Below are positions 44,883 to 52,528 of a DNA stretch of 64,000 nucleotides, piece by piece; the stretch's first letter is position 1; every line of letters starts with the position of its first letter. The translations under genes were made by a program, and so were the position numbers. This DNA comes from Thermoanaerobacter kivui. Its GTDB lineage: Bacteria; Bacillota; Thermoanaerobacteria; Thermoanaerobacterales; Thermoanaerobacteraceae. The stretch lies in NCBI RefSeq assembly GCF_000763575.1, contig NZ_CP009170.1:1801501-1865500 (forward strand), given 5' to 3'. Below the pieces are notes generated by a model. The model made no database searches, was not told the origin of the DNA, and saw nothing but the letters and a program-made list of their open reading frames with translations.

Positions 44883-45262
44883 AACAACTCCTCCTCAAGC
44901 CCCAACTCTTTTAATGCATTTTTAACTACCTCTAGTGCTTTTTCATTTGTCATATCCCTTATATCAAGCATAACTGCATCTTTTTCAATGTCAAGTCCCG
45001 CTTCTTTAAAGGCATCTTTGAACATTTTTCTTTGCATATTTGGCGCACAGGCGCCAATTATTAATTTTCTATGAGCCTTTAAAAAGTCTGCAAGAAACCT
45101 ATCTCCATCTTCTTCACAAAGCTGTGGATGAATAAAAGCATATTCCACTGGAAGTTCAACTCTAACTTGATTTATAAAGTCCCAAATATCCATCTTTGAA
45201 AATCCTGAACACTTTCCTGTGCAAACACACATAATAAAACCTGGTAAATTCCTTTCACTCAT
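44879..45262 (-). CDS. HdrA N-terminal-domain-like protein
   Basis: A 127-residue stand-alone protein that resembles the first 140 residues of heterodisulfide reductase HdrA. It has GFIMCVCTGKCSGFSKMDIW, YAFIHPQLCEEDG, LIIGACAPNMQRKMF and EAGLDIEKDAVMLDIRD. The FAD-binding and ferredoxin parts of HdrA are absent, so it is probably a small cluster-binding adaptor. ATG is preceded by GAAGGAGGG. It is followed by the ferredoxin gene with a four-base overlap. Confidence 0.82.
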   Translation of the reverse strand: MSERNLPGFIMCVCTGKCSGFSKMDIWDFINQVRVELPVEYAFIHPQLCEEDGDRFLADFLKAHRKLIIGACAPNMQRKMFKDAFKEAGLDIEKDAVMLDIRDMTNEKALEVVKNALKELGLEEELL

Positions 45263-45276
45263 GATAACCCTCCTTC

Positions 45277-45420
45277 ATAGTTTATGAACTGATAAACCTA
45301 ATGCACCATTTATCGCTTCAAAGACAGCCTCTGATGTTGAAATACAGCCTTCATTTAAACAAACTCCGCCTAGATTCTTTTGTTCTATCAACGTAACTTT
45401 TGCCCCTAATTTTGCACCAG
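45277..45420 (-). pseudogene. lipoamide dehydrogenase-like N-terminal relic
   Basis: In a frame shifted from the DUF169 fragment, the minus strand reads [20 protein letters not shown] followed by NEGCIST. This matches the region around the redox-active disulfide of dihydrolipoamide dehydrogenases and related flavoenzymes. It then continues [14 protein letters not shown] to a stop. Both the FAD-binding start and everything after the disulfide loop are missing. The junction with the DUF169 gene is at about 45430. It suggests a flavin disulfide reductase once belonged to this operon. Confidence 0.7.
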
Positions 45421-45704
45421 TTATTGCTTGGTTTAAGCCCAAAAGCAGCAGCAGAAGCAGGACATGAAATATTCTCGCTGGTAACCATTACTTTTTCTCC
45501 ATTTCCTACCCTCATAAGCGCCTTGCAGTACCGCGTTTTTGTCACATCATCATAATTATCTTTTAGGTTTTGTTTTTCTTTTTCCTTTAAAAATTTAACC
45601 CCAACAGGTTCTCTTTCAAGCCCAAGAATCTCTTTCAATTTGGTGCACATTCCAATAAATTGTTCATTAAGCTCAGCACCTCTCCTTCTAATCCTTTCTT
45701 TCAC
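45351..45704 (-). pseudogene. DUF169 family protein, C-terminally truncated
   Basis: The first 95 or so residues fit DUF169: [37 protein letters not shown] and [16 protein letters not shown] with its conserved cysteine. After that the sequence becomes foreign ([14 protein letters not shown]...) because a deletion joined it out of frame to a lipoamide-dehydrogenase-like relic. Full DUF169 proteins have about 230 residues. The start is GTG, overlapping the arsR stop by 17 bases, so it would be translationally coupled. The remaining 117-residue product is probably non-functional. Confidence 0.75.
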
Positions 45705-46026
45705 ACCATTTCGTTTTTGAGTGAAGTCTTTGAATATCTTTCTGAATAACAGAATACCTTTCTTTATTGCTAACTATAGTTTCGATAATATGTCTCATAA
45801 CGATATCATCCAAATTCAAGTAATAAAAAATCCATTGTCCTTGTCTTTCGTCTCTCACAAATCCAACATCCCGAAGTTTTGCAAGGTGCCTGGATATTTT
45901 AGGCTGTGTTTCCTCCATAATTTCGCACATCTCACATACGCAAAGTTCTTTATGAAACAATAAAACCAAAATCCGCAGCCTTGTTTCATCGGACAAAACC
46001 TTAAAAAATTCTACCAATTTATCCAT
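45688..46026 (-). CDS. arsR: ArsR-family metalloregulator
   Basis: A 112-residue winged-helix repressor: FFKVLSDETRLRILVLLFHK, ELCVCEMCEIMEE and QPKISRHLAKLRDVGFV. The ELCVCEMC motif is the arsenite/antimonite-binding pattern of classical ArsR, with an extra cysteine (three in the run). ATG follows AAGGGTGGAG. Its gene is second in the operon after a small DGC gene. A perfect inverted repeat in the promoter of that gene is the likely operator. Confidence 0.94.
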   Translation of the reverse strand: MDKLVEFFKVLSDETRLRILVLLFHKELCVCEMCEIMEETQPKISRHLAKLRDVGFVRDERQGQWIFYYLNLDDIVMRHIIETIVSNKERYSVIQKDIQRLHSKTKWCERKD

Positions 46027-46044
46027 CGCTCCACCCTTTCTTCA

Positions 46045-46117
46045 TCATTTTTGGTTATGGAAAAAACTTTTTATAATCTCTTCAACCTTTTGTTCCACTT
46101 TGTCCATATTACTCACA
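46045..46117 (-). other. out-of-frame continuation of the first DGC gene
   Basis: Past the stop at 46118 a second frame continues DVSNMDKVEQKVEEIIKSFF to a TGA at 46045. This looks like the C-terminal helix of the other DGC proteins and brings the gene end to 18 bases before arsR. A run of eight A at 46133-46140 (minus strand) separates the frames; dropping one A joins them. Confidence 0.7.
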
Positions 46118-46411
46118 TCATTGAAGTTTTTGTTTTTTTTCAATGCCGAAATCACTGGTCAGCACTATTTCTTCATATCCTGTTATTCCTACTTTATCCA
46201 ATGCTTTTGATGAACACTTCATTGGACAGCCGTTTAGTGCAATAAACTTATCATTTTGCTTCGCCATGTCAATAATCTTTTCAATTCCTAAAGGGAGTCC
46301 TAATGCGCAAACCATGTTAATTTTTTCATTGTCTACATACTTCAATGCTACCTTACTTGTCATATTCCCTACATTACATGCCCCTTGGCAAGGCAAAATA
46401 CCTAACTTCAT
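46118..46411 (-). CDS. DGC-motif cysteine protein, first gene of the ArsR operon (ends early at a poly-A frameshift)
   Basis: As read, a 97-residue protein: LGILPCQGACNVGNMTSKVA, NMVCALGLPLG and IALNGCPMKCSSKALDKVG. It has NGC where the paralogues have DGC. The stop follows directly on an eight-A run, after which the proper C-terminal helix continues in another frame (to 46045). Either slippage gives two products, or the gene is newly broken, or the run is a sequencing error. ATG follows TAGGAGTG. A strong promoter and operator lie upstream. Confidence 0.8.
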   Translation of the reverse strand: MKLGILPCQGACNVGNMTSKVALKYVDNEKINMVCALGLPLGIEKIIDMAKQNDKFIALNGCPMKCSSKALDKVGITGYEEIVLTSDFGIEKKQKLQ

Positions 46412-46430
46412 AAAGATCACTCCTATAATT

Positions 46431-46462
46431 ATATTTATATACAAATGTGCGTATATAAATAT
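46431..46462. promoter_or_regulatory. candidate ArsR operator
   Basis: ATATTTATATAC (46431-46442) and GTATATAAATAT (46451-46462) are a perfect 12-bp inverted repeat with an eight-base spacer. It overlaps the -10 box and start site of the operon promoter, as expected for an ArsR repressor. Confidence 0.75.
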
Positions 46463-46486
46463 ATCATACTGAATTGTATTTGTCAA
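46458..46486 (-). promoter_or_regulatory. promoter of the DGC/arsR operon
   Basis: On the minus strand TTGACA (46481-46486) and TATATT (46458-46463) are separated by 17 bases, a near-consensus sigma-A promoter. The -10 box is covered by the candidate ArsR operator. Confidence 0.85.
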
Positions 46487-46500
46487 GAAGTTGAAGAGAC

Positions 46501-46738
46501 TGTTAATTTTAAAAAAAACTCTTTCCCTTCTCCTCTCCTCCAACCCGCATAAAATCTACATGGAATTTTATGGGATGGAATAAAGTTTTTCTGTGAATCA
46601 GTATTATTTTTCCTATTATTTTCCAAATACTGCTCTAATTTGTGTGAAAAAAGTTGGTCCGAAAGGGGCAGGATCATGGTTCAAGGAAAAAAGGGATAAG
46701 TGGCGTAAGCCCTATATTTTTCAAGGCTTTACCACTTC
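46501..46738 (+). repeat. non-coding dispersed repeat, copy 2
   Basis: About 240 bases aligned nearly end to end with 47938-48178. Shared blocks include CCCGCATAAAATCT, AATAAAGTTTTTC, ACTGCTCTA, GTGAAAAAAGT, GGGGCAGG and AAGGGATAAGTGGCGTAA. It lies just upstream of the DGC/arsR promoter; copy 1 lies beyond acr3 in the same orientation, so the two flank the block. No frame of convincing length is conserved between copies. Confidence 0.85.
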
Positions 46739-46746
46739 AAATATCT

Positions 46747-46929
46747 TTATAAGATTTTACTCAAAAGTGCAAATATTACAAAATAAACTGAAGTAAATAG
46801 CGAAAACTCTATTATGATGCTTTTATACTGTTTGTTTTTAAATTTTTCTTTTGTATTTTTATCTAAAAGTAGCATAAAAACTATATAAATTACACCTGTA
46901 ATTAGGCTTTGTATAAGTTTATCTAACAC
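46747..46929 (-). CDS. small hydrophobic protein of unknown function
   Basis: A possible 60-residue protein with two membrane segments (LIQSLITGVIYIVFMLLL and FSLFTSVYFVIFALLSKIL) around a basic loop. The start is GTG with AGAGGTG eight bases upstream, which supports it. I do not recognise a family. It lies between a repeat copy and a transposase relic, so it might belong to accessory cargo. Confidence 0.45.
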   Translation of the reverse strand: MLDKLIQSLITGVIYIVFMLLLDKNTKEKFKNKQYKSIIIEFSLFTSVYFVIFALLSKIL

Positions 46930-46974
46930 TTATGTTGCACCTCTCTTTATAAGTCTTTTAAAATTTACATAGCT

Positions 46975-47300
46975 TTATTTAAAGTCATAAAAACTACAAA
47001 ATAAACCAACATGTTTTACTTTAAGGCCCTGTATTTCTGTTTCATTTTTGCTAGAGTAAAAACCTCTATCTGCGGCAACTTCTTTAGGTGCTTTATTTAA
47101 AATCTTTATAGACTTCTTCACCATTGGTACGGCCAGGGTTTTGTCGGCAGGATTACCTTCTTCAACATGACTGCAAGCTATCAAACCTTCTTCTGATTTT
47201 ACCAATACTTCTTTTCTGCCAAATTCTATCTCGGCCTTTGCTTTACCTCTTTTTATAGGCCTTGCTTCCTGAGCGAAGATGCTGACTATCCTGTTGGGAA
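46975..47300 (-). pseudogene. DDE transposase relic (IS5/ISNCY-like)
   Basis: The frame reads RIVSIFAQEARPIKRGKAKA, then EIEFGRKEVLVKSEEGLIAC and ILNKAPKEVAADRGFYSSKN, ending shortly after. This is the middle of a DDE transposase with its second aspartate region (AADRGF). Both the N-terminal part and the C-terminal part are lost. Its 5' side overlaps the C-terminus of the next gene, apparently truncating that gene. Confidence 0.78.
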
Positions 47301-47770
47301 TGGAAATAGTAGTTTTTAAAGGCTAAAACATCATCATAAAATCCTGTTTTAAATATCAAAATATTAACTCCTATTATAATTATTGCTAAGATAACTAAAT
47401 ATAAAGCACCCCCAAAAGCATCTAAAATATTTAACACTCGCAGTAATTCCCAAACCAAATAAACAGGCACTAAACCAAAGATCAAAATATAAACCATTGA
47501 TAATAAAAACATAGTTACTTTAAACGCTATTTTATTCCCTTTATAATACAAAAATATATTGAACAAAATCAGTCCATTAATGATGATTTTTTCTGCTAAT
47601 CCCTTAATACCATTAGATATTAAATTAACAGTAAAATCTCCGAACAAAATAAGAATTAAAATAATTATACCAGTATTTACAATTTTTCTGCCTCTGTTAA
47701 CCTGTTCATTATTAAAAAGCAAAACTATCTCCCTCTCCAGTTTTAGTATCTTCTTGTTCCACAATCTCAA
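47243..47770 (-). CDS. membrane protein of unknown function, probably truncated by the transposase relic
   Basis: A product of up to 175 residues with four hydrophobic segments (IVNTGIIILILILFGDFTV, IIINGLILFNIFLYY, FLLSMVYILIFGLVPVYLVW, YLVILAIIIIGVNILIF). The last 15 or so residues are coded by sequence that, in another frame, is transposase, so the natural C-terminus is lost. The TTG at 47770 lacks a ribosome site. A TTG near 47722, after GGAGAGGGAG, is the better start. No family is recognised. Confidence 0.5.
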   Translation of the reverse strand: MRLWNKKILKLEREIVLLFNNEQVNRGRKIVNTGIIILILILFGDFTVNLISNGIKGLAEKIIINGLILFNIFLYYKGNKIAFKVTMFLLSMVYILIFGLVPVYLVWELLRVLNILDAFGGALYLVILAIIIIGVNILIFKTGFYDDVLAFKNYYFHSQQDSQHLRSGSKAYKKR

Positions 47771-47937
47771 TCTAATTATAACAAATTTTCTCTTGAAAAA
47801 ATTTGTTAAGAACTATATCATTCTTAATGGAAAAACTTTTTTCCCTTTTTGGAACGACATTTTTACTCACGGAAAAACTTCCGCCAAAAACAATTTCCAA
47901 ACTTGATCCTTATCTCCTTTTTCCTTGCCCCTAACTA

Positions 47938-48178
47938 TGTTAATTTGTAAAAAACCCTTTCCATTTCCAATCCCTCAAACCCGCATAAAATCTGCATGGC
48001 ATTTTCTGGGAGGCAATAAAGTTTTTCCTTAGTGCAGTAATATTTCTCCTATAATTTCCCAAACACTGCTCTACTTTGTGCGAAAAAAGTCTTTCCAAAT
48101 GGGGCAGGGTCAAGGATAAAAGGAAAAAGGGATAAGTGGCGTAAATTCCGCATTTTTTGAGGCCTTATCACTTATCCC
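47938..48178 (+). repeat. non-coding dispersed repeat, copy 3
   Basis: Matches copy 2 along its length. The end carries an inverted repeat GGGATAAGTG / CACTTATCCC (about 48129-48178) that could fold into a hairpin. The adjoining bases up to 48315 hold no gene and further pyrimidine-rich motifs. Confidence 0.85.
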
Positions 48179-48315
48179 TTCTCTTATTCCTTTACCCTTT
48201 ATCCTTATCCCTTCATCTATCCTTTTCCCTTTTTTACCCCTCAACGGAACCACTTTTTTCACATGGGGAAAAAATTTTTTTGAAATATACATACACTTCA
48301 GCCTTTTGACCTCCA

Positions 48316-50142
48316 TTACTCTACAGTTACTGATTTTGCAAGGTTGCGTGGTTTATCTACATCGCAGCCTTTTTCAACTGCCATATAATATGCTAAAAGT
48401 TGCAAAGGCACAACTGTCAATACTGGAGTAAGCTCTTTAAGCGTTTCAGGTATATATATTACTTTATCTACAACGCCCTCCAGCTGCAAATTACCTTGCT
48501 TTGCAAAGGCGACTAAAAAACCACCTCTTGCTTTTACTTCTTTTATATTGCTGAGCATCTTTTCAAAAAGGTCATCTTGTGTTGCAAGAGCTATCACAAG
48601 TGTTCCATCTTCTACAAGGGCTAAAGTTCCGTGTTTTAACTCACCAGCCGGATAAGCTTCTGAGTGAATATAGGATATTTCTTTAAGTTTTAAGGAACCT
48701 TCCATAGCAACAGCATAGTCCAATCCTCTTCCAATGTAAAAAACGTCTTTTGCGTTGTAATGTTCATAAGCAAATTTTTGAATTGTCTCTTTGTTGTCAA
48801 GAAGGTACTGAACTTTTTCTGGGAGCTTCTTTAATTCTGTACAAAGTTCCATAACCTTTGTTTTAGTTATTGTTCCTCTTTTTATTGCAAGGTCCATAGC
48901 TATAAGATAGAGGGCTACAAGTTGCGTAGTATAAGCTTTGGTAGAAGCTACAGCAATCTCTGGTCCCGCCCATGTGTATAGTACATCATCTGCTTCTCTG
49001 GAGACAGAACTTCCAACGACGTTTGTAATGGCTATAACTCTTGACCCTTTTTTCCTAGCTTCTTTTAATGCAGCAATGGTATCTGCTGTTTCCCCCGACT
49101 GGCTTATTACAATTGTAAGAGTTCTTTCATTTACTAAGGGGTTTCTATATCTAAATTCTGAAGCGACATCTACTTCAACGGGTATTCGCGCAAGATTTTC
49201 TATGACGTATTTGCCAACTACACCTGCATGATAAGCTGTTCCACAGGCCACAATAAAAATTTTATCTATCTTTTCAAGGTCTTCTTTAGTAATTTTCACA
49301 TCATCTAAAACTATTTCTGAATCATCAATTATTCTGCCTCTTAACGTATCTTTTATAGCGCTTGGCTGCTCGTGAATTTCTTTTATCATGAAATGTTCAT
49401 AACCGCCCTTTTCAGCCGCCTCTACATCCCATTTTACTTCAAAAAGCGATTTTTCTACTTGCCTTCCAAACATGTCTATAAACTCTACGCTGTCTTTTTT
49501 AATTATGGCAATCTCATGATCATCAAGAAAATATACACTTCTTGTATGTTTTAATATAGCTGGGATATCAGATGCAATAAAGTTTTCACCATTGCCTATT
49601 CCAACTATAAGAGGTGCTTCTTTTCTTGCAGCTACAATCATATCGGGATTGTTTTTGCACAAAACACCTAAAGCATAAGAGCCTTCAATTCTGTCTAATA
49701 CTTTTTTCACAGCCTCTACTATATCGCCATTGTAATAATATTCCAACAAATTTGCTACAACTTCTGTATCAGTCTCAGACTTAAAGGTATAACCTTCCTC
49801 TAACAGCCACTTTTTCAGTGGAAGATAGTTTTCAATTATGCCATTGTGAACTACTGCAATTAGCCCTGATTGGGACAAATGAGGATGAGAGTTTGTATCA
49901 GACGGTTCGCCATGCGTAGCCCACCTTGTGTGTCCTATGCCTATTGTCCCTACCATATTATCTTTTTCAACAAGCTCTTTTAGGACGTTTAACCTTCCCT
50001 TTGCTTTCTTTATATTTATATTGCCATCATTTAAAATGGCAATTCCTGCCGAATCATAGCCTCGATACTCCAATTTTGTCAAACCTTCTAAAAGTATTGG
50101 CGTCGCCTGTTTATCGCCAATATATCCTACAATTCCACACAT
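48316..50142 (-). CDS. glmS: glutamine-fructose-6-phosphate aminotransferase (isomerizing)
   Basis: GlmS makes glucosamine 6-phosphate from fructose 6-phosphate and glutamine, the entry to amino-sugar and cell-wall synthesis. The 608-residue enzyme begins with the catalytic cysteine (MCGIVGYIGD), shows IGHTRWATHGEPSD of the glutaminase domain and two SIS domains (ISQSGETADTIAALKEA, SEAYPAGELKHG), and ends with KPRNLAKSVTVE. A glmS ribozyme directly upstream gives feedback control by the product. glmM precedes it in the same direction. Confidence 0.98.
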   Translation of the reverse strand: MCGIVGYIGDKQATPILLEGLTKLEYRGYDSAGIAILNDGNINIKKAKGRLNVLKELVEKDNMVGTIGIGHTRWATHGEPSDTNSHPHLSQSGLIAVVHNGIIENYLPLKKWLLEEGYTFKSETDTEVVANLLEYYYNGDIVEAVKKVLDRIEGSYALGVLCKNNPDMIVAARKEAPLIVGIGNGENFIASDIPAILKHTRSVYFLDDHEIAIIKKDSVEFIDMFGRQVEKSLFEVKWDVEAAEKGGYEHFMIKEIHEQPSAIKDTLRGRIIDDSEIVLDDVKITKEDLEKIDKIFIVACGTAYHAGVVGKYVIENLARIPVEVDVASEFRYRNPLVNERTLTIVISQSGETADTIAALKEARKKGSRVIAITNVVGSSVSREADDVLYTWAGPEIAVASTKAYTTQLVALYLIAMDLAIKRGTITKTKVMELCTELKKLPEKVQYLLDNKETIQKFAYEHYNAKDVFYIGRGLDYAVAMEGSLKLKEISYIHSEAYPAGELKHGTLALVEDGTLVIALATQDDLFEKMLSNIKEVKARGGFLVAFAKQGNLQLEGVVDKVIYIPETLKELTPVLTVVPLQLLAYYMAVEKGCDVDKPRNLAKSVTVE

Positions 50143-50171
50143 ACTCGGTCTCCTCTCACTTTTGTAATAAA

Positions 50172-50345
50172 GATTCCTCCCTGCCCGGACTGCTTTATGC
50201 CACAGTCGCCTGTGGTTTTACCAGTCCTTTATCGGTCGCAGGGAAACCGCAGGGCACCCGCCGATAACTCGATAAACCCTGTCCTCGTCAGCTTAAAGTG
50301 TATACTTTAAGCCCAGGCGCTTTTTAAAGTTTTAGCTTTTGCCTA
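50172..50345 (-). ncRNA. glmS ribozyme-riboswitch
   Basis: On the minus strand the conserved blocks appear in order: AGCGCC at the cleavage site (cut between 50321 and 50320), GGGCTTAAAG...TTAAGC (P2.1/P2 region), TGACGAGGACAGGGTTTATC, GAGTTATCGGCGGGTGCCCT, GCGGTTTCCCTGCGACCG and a 3' P3/P4 hairpin region ending in GGGAGG. Glucosamine 6-phosphate acts as cofactor for self-cleavage, which destabilises the glmS message. It ends about 30 bases before the glmS start. Confidence 0.96.
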
Positions 50346-50401
50346 TCTGCTCTTTTTCAATAAGCATCCCCCCTTTCAAATAATACCTTTCGCACTTTTA
50401 T

Positions 50402-51745
50402 TTAATTTAATTTTCTTTCTATTAATTCGGCAAGTTCTTTTGCCATTTGACTAATTTTATTATAATCTTTTCCTTCTACCATAACTCTCACAAGAGGCTC
50501 AGTACCCGAGGGTCTTATAAGTACTCGTCCTTCTCCTCTCATTTCCCTTTCTAAGTTTTCAATTTCCCTTTTTATTTCTTCATCCTCTAAATAAGCATGT
50601 TTTAACTCATTTTTTACTTTTGCATTTATAAGGACTTGTGGGTAAGTAACCATGCAGGCAGCTAACTCTGACAATTTTTTGCCACTTTCTTTTAAAATAG
50701 AACAAAGTTTTAAAGCAGTAATTTCCCCATCTCCAGTAGTATTGTCATTAAGGAAAATAATATGGCCTGATTGTTCGCCACCAATAGAATATCCGCCTTT
50801 TATCATTTCTTCTAAAACATATCTGTCTCCTACTTTTGTCCTTATGAGATTAATCCCTTGCTCTTTAAGTGCAATTTCAAAACCGATATTGCTCATAACC
50901 GTTGCCACAACTGTGTTATTTTTTAACCTACCTTTTTTCTTTAAATCTATAGCACATATTGCCATTATGTGGTCTCCATCAACAACGTTTCCTTTTTCAT
51001 CAACTGCAATAAGCCTATCAGCATCTCCGTCAAAGGCTAAACCTATGTCGGCCCCATTTTCTATGACGAGTTGTTGCAATTTTTCAGGATGAGTAGACCC
51101 ACAATTGACATTTATCTTTTCCCCTATAGGCTCTGCTCCATGTAATATGACTTCCGCCCCTAGTTCTTTAAATAGAATTGGCGCTACTGTGCTACTAGCT
51201 CCATAAGCACAATCAATTACAATTTTCATTCCCTTTAAATCCCCATCAATAGTAGACTTTAAGAACTCTATGTAATCTCTATGAGAATTTGTGTATTCTT
51301 TCCTGGTACCTATTCCCGTCCCAATAGGAGAAGGCAACTCAATTTTTTCTTTTATTATATTTTCTATTCTATCTTCTACTTCATCTGGCAATTTATACCC
51401 ATTTTTATCAAAAAATTTTATCCCATTGTACTCTACGGGATTATGAGATGCCGATATCATAACTCCAGCATCTGCTTGATATAATCGGGTAAGGTAAGCT
51501 ATCGCTGGTGTAGGAATTATCCCCACACTTATGACCTCCGCCCCTACAGAGGTAAGGCCAGCAGCTAATGCGCATTCTAGCATGTCGCTAGAAATACGGC
51601 TGTCTTTTCCCACTACAATTTTGGGCCTATGACTTCCTTCCGTCAAAGCATATGCTCCTGCTCTTCCTAGTTCAAAAGCAAGTTGTGGAGTCAAGTCATA
51701 ATTAGCTATACCTCTAACACCATCTGTACCAAACAACCTTGCCAT
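50402..51745 (-). CDS. glmM: phosphoglucosamine mutase
   Basis: GlmM converts glucosamine 6-phosphate to glucosamine 1-phosphate. The 447-residue protein has [12 protein letters not shown] at the N-terminus, the phosphoserine loop [18 protein letters not shown], metal-binding [18 protein letters not shown] and the phosphate-binding [14 protein letters not shown]. It precedes glmS with a gap of about 260 bases that holds the ribozyme. A short frame MLIEKEQIGKS with a GGGGGG site lies between them (about 50370-50335). Confidence 0.97.
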   Translation of the reverse strand: MARLFGTDGVRGIANYDLTPQLAFELGRAGAYALTEGSHRPKIVVGKDSRISSDMLECALAAGLTSVGAEVISVGIIPTPAIAYLTRLYQADAGVMISASHNPVEYNGIKFFDKNGYKLPDEVEDRIENIIKEKIELPSPIGTGIGTRKEYTNSHRDYIEFLKSTIDGDLKGMKIVIDCAYGASSTVAPILFKELGAEVILHGAEPIGEKINVNCGSTHPEKLQQLVIENGADIGLAFDGDADRLIAVDEKGNVVDGDHIMAICAIDLKKKGRLKNNTVVATVMSNIGFEIALKEQGINLIRTKVGDRYVLEEMIKGGYSIGGEQSGHIIFLNDNTTGDGEITALKLCSILKESGKKLSELAACMVTYPQVLINAKVKNELKHAYLEDEEIKREIENLEREMRGEGRVLIRPSGTEPLVRVMVEGKDYNKISQMAKELAELIERKLN

Positions 51746-51813
51746 TTTCTATCTCCTCTCAATAAATCATACGATAATATTTTATCACAGTGAAAACCAT
51801 ATTTCAATTTACA

Positions 51814-52413
51814 CTATTCCTCCAACATTGTTAATATATTTTGCATAACTTTGTCTCTCAATTCAATAATTTCCATCTTTATATCAATATTCAGATTTGG
51901 GTAAATTGGTTCCCCTATTTTTAGTTCAATTTTTCCCCTAAATTTAGGAAAATATTTGCCAAAAGGTAGTATTTCTCTTGTGCCTTTTATAGCCACTGGC
52001 ACAATGGGCTTTCCCGATTTATATGCTATATACATAGCCCCTTCATACATTTTTTCTACTTTGCCAGTTGGTGATATTCCTCCTTCTGGAAATAATCCTA
52101 TAGAGTTTCCCTCCTTTAGTCTAAATAACGCCTGTTTTATGCCATTTAAATCAGGCGAATTTTTCTTTATGGGAATTGCTTTATCAATTTTTAAAAAATA
52201 TTTTAAAAAACGTCTTTTATAAAGTTCAGAACTTGCTAAAAATATAACGGGTCTTTTTACAGAACAGGCTACCACAACTGGGTCTAGCAAACTTTGATGG
52301 TTTGCAACAAAAATACAAGCTCCCTCAGGCAAATTTTTCTCACATTTTACTTCAAAGGAATAGAATATCTTAAGAATCAATTTAGCAATAAACCGTAAAA
52401 TTCTATATAACAA
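51814..52413 (-). CDS. plsC: 1-acyl-sn-glycerol-3-phosphate acyltransferase
   Basis: PlsC acylates lysophosphatidic acid in phospholipid synthesis at the membrane. The 199-residue protein begins with a hydrophobic anchor, then FVANHQSLLDP (HX4D), FPEGGISPTG and KPIVPVAIKGTREILPFG. The start appears to be TTG about 11 bases after GGAGG. It lies between glmM and the ior genes, all in the same direction. Confidence 0.93.
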   Translation of the reverse strand: MLYRILRFIAKLILKIFYSFEVKCEKNLPEGACIFVANHQSLLDPVVVACSVKRPVIFLASSELYKRRFLKYFLKIDKAIPIKKNSPDLNGIKQALFRLKEGNSIGLFPEGGISPTGKVEKMYEGAMYIAYKSGKPIVPVAIKGTREILPFGKYFPKFRGKIELKIGEPIYPNLNIDIKMEIIELRDKVMQNILTMLEE

Positions 52414-52528
52414 AAAAATAATACCTCCCTTCCTTCATGACAAGTTCATAAAACAGTGCTATAAAATATATTCGTCATAATATTTGACAATCCTTCTTTT
52501 AATAAAAAGGAGGAAGATAATCTCTTCC

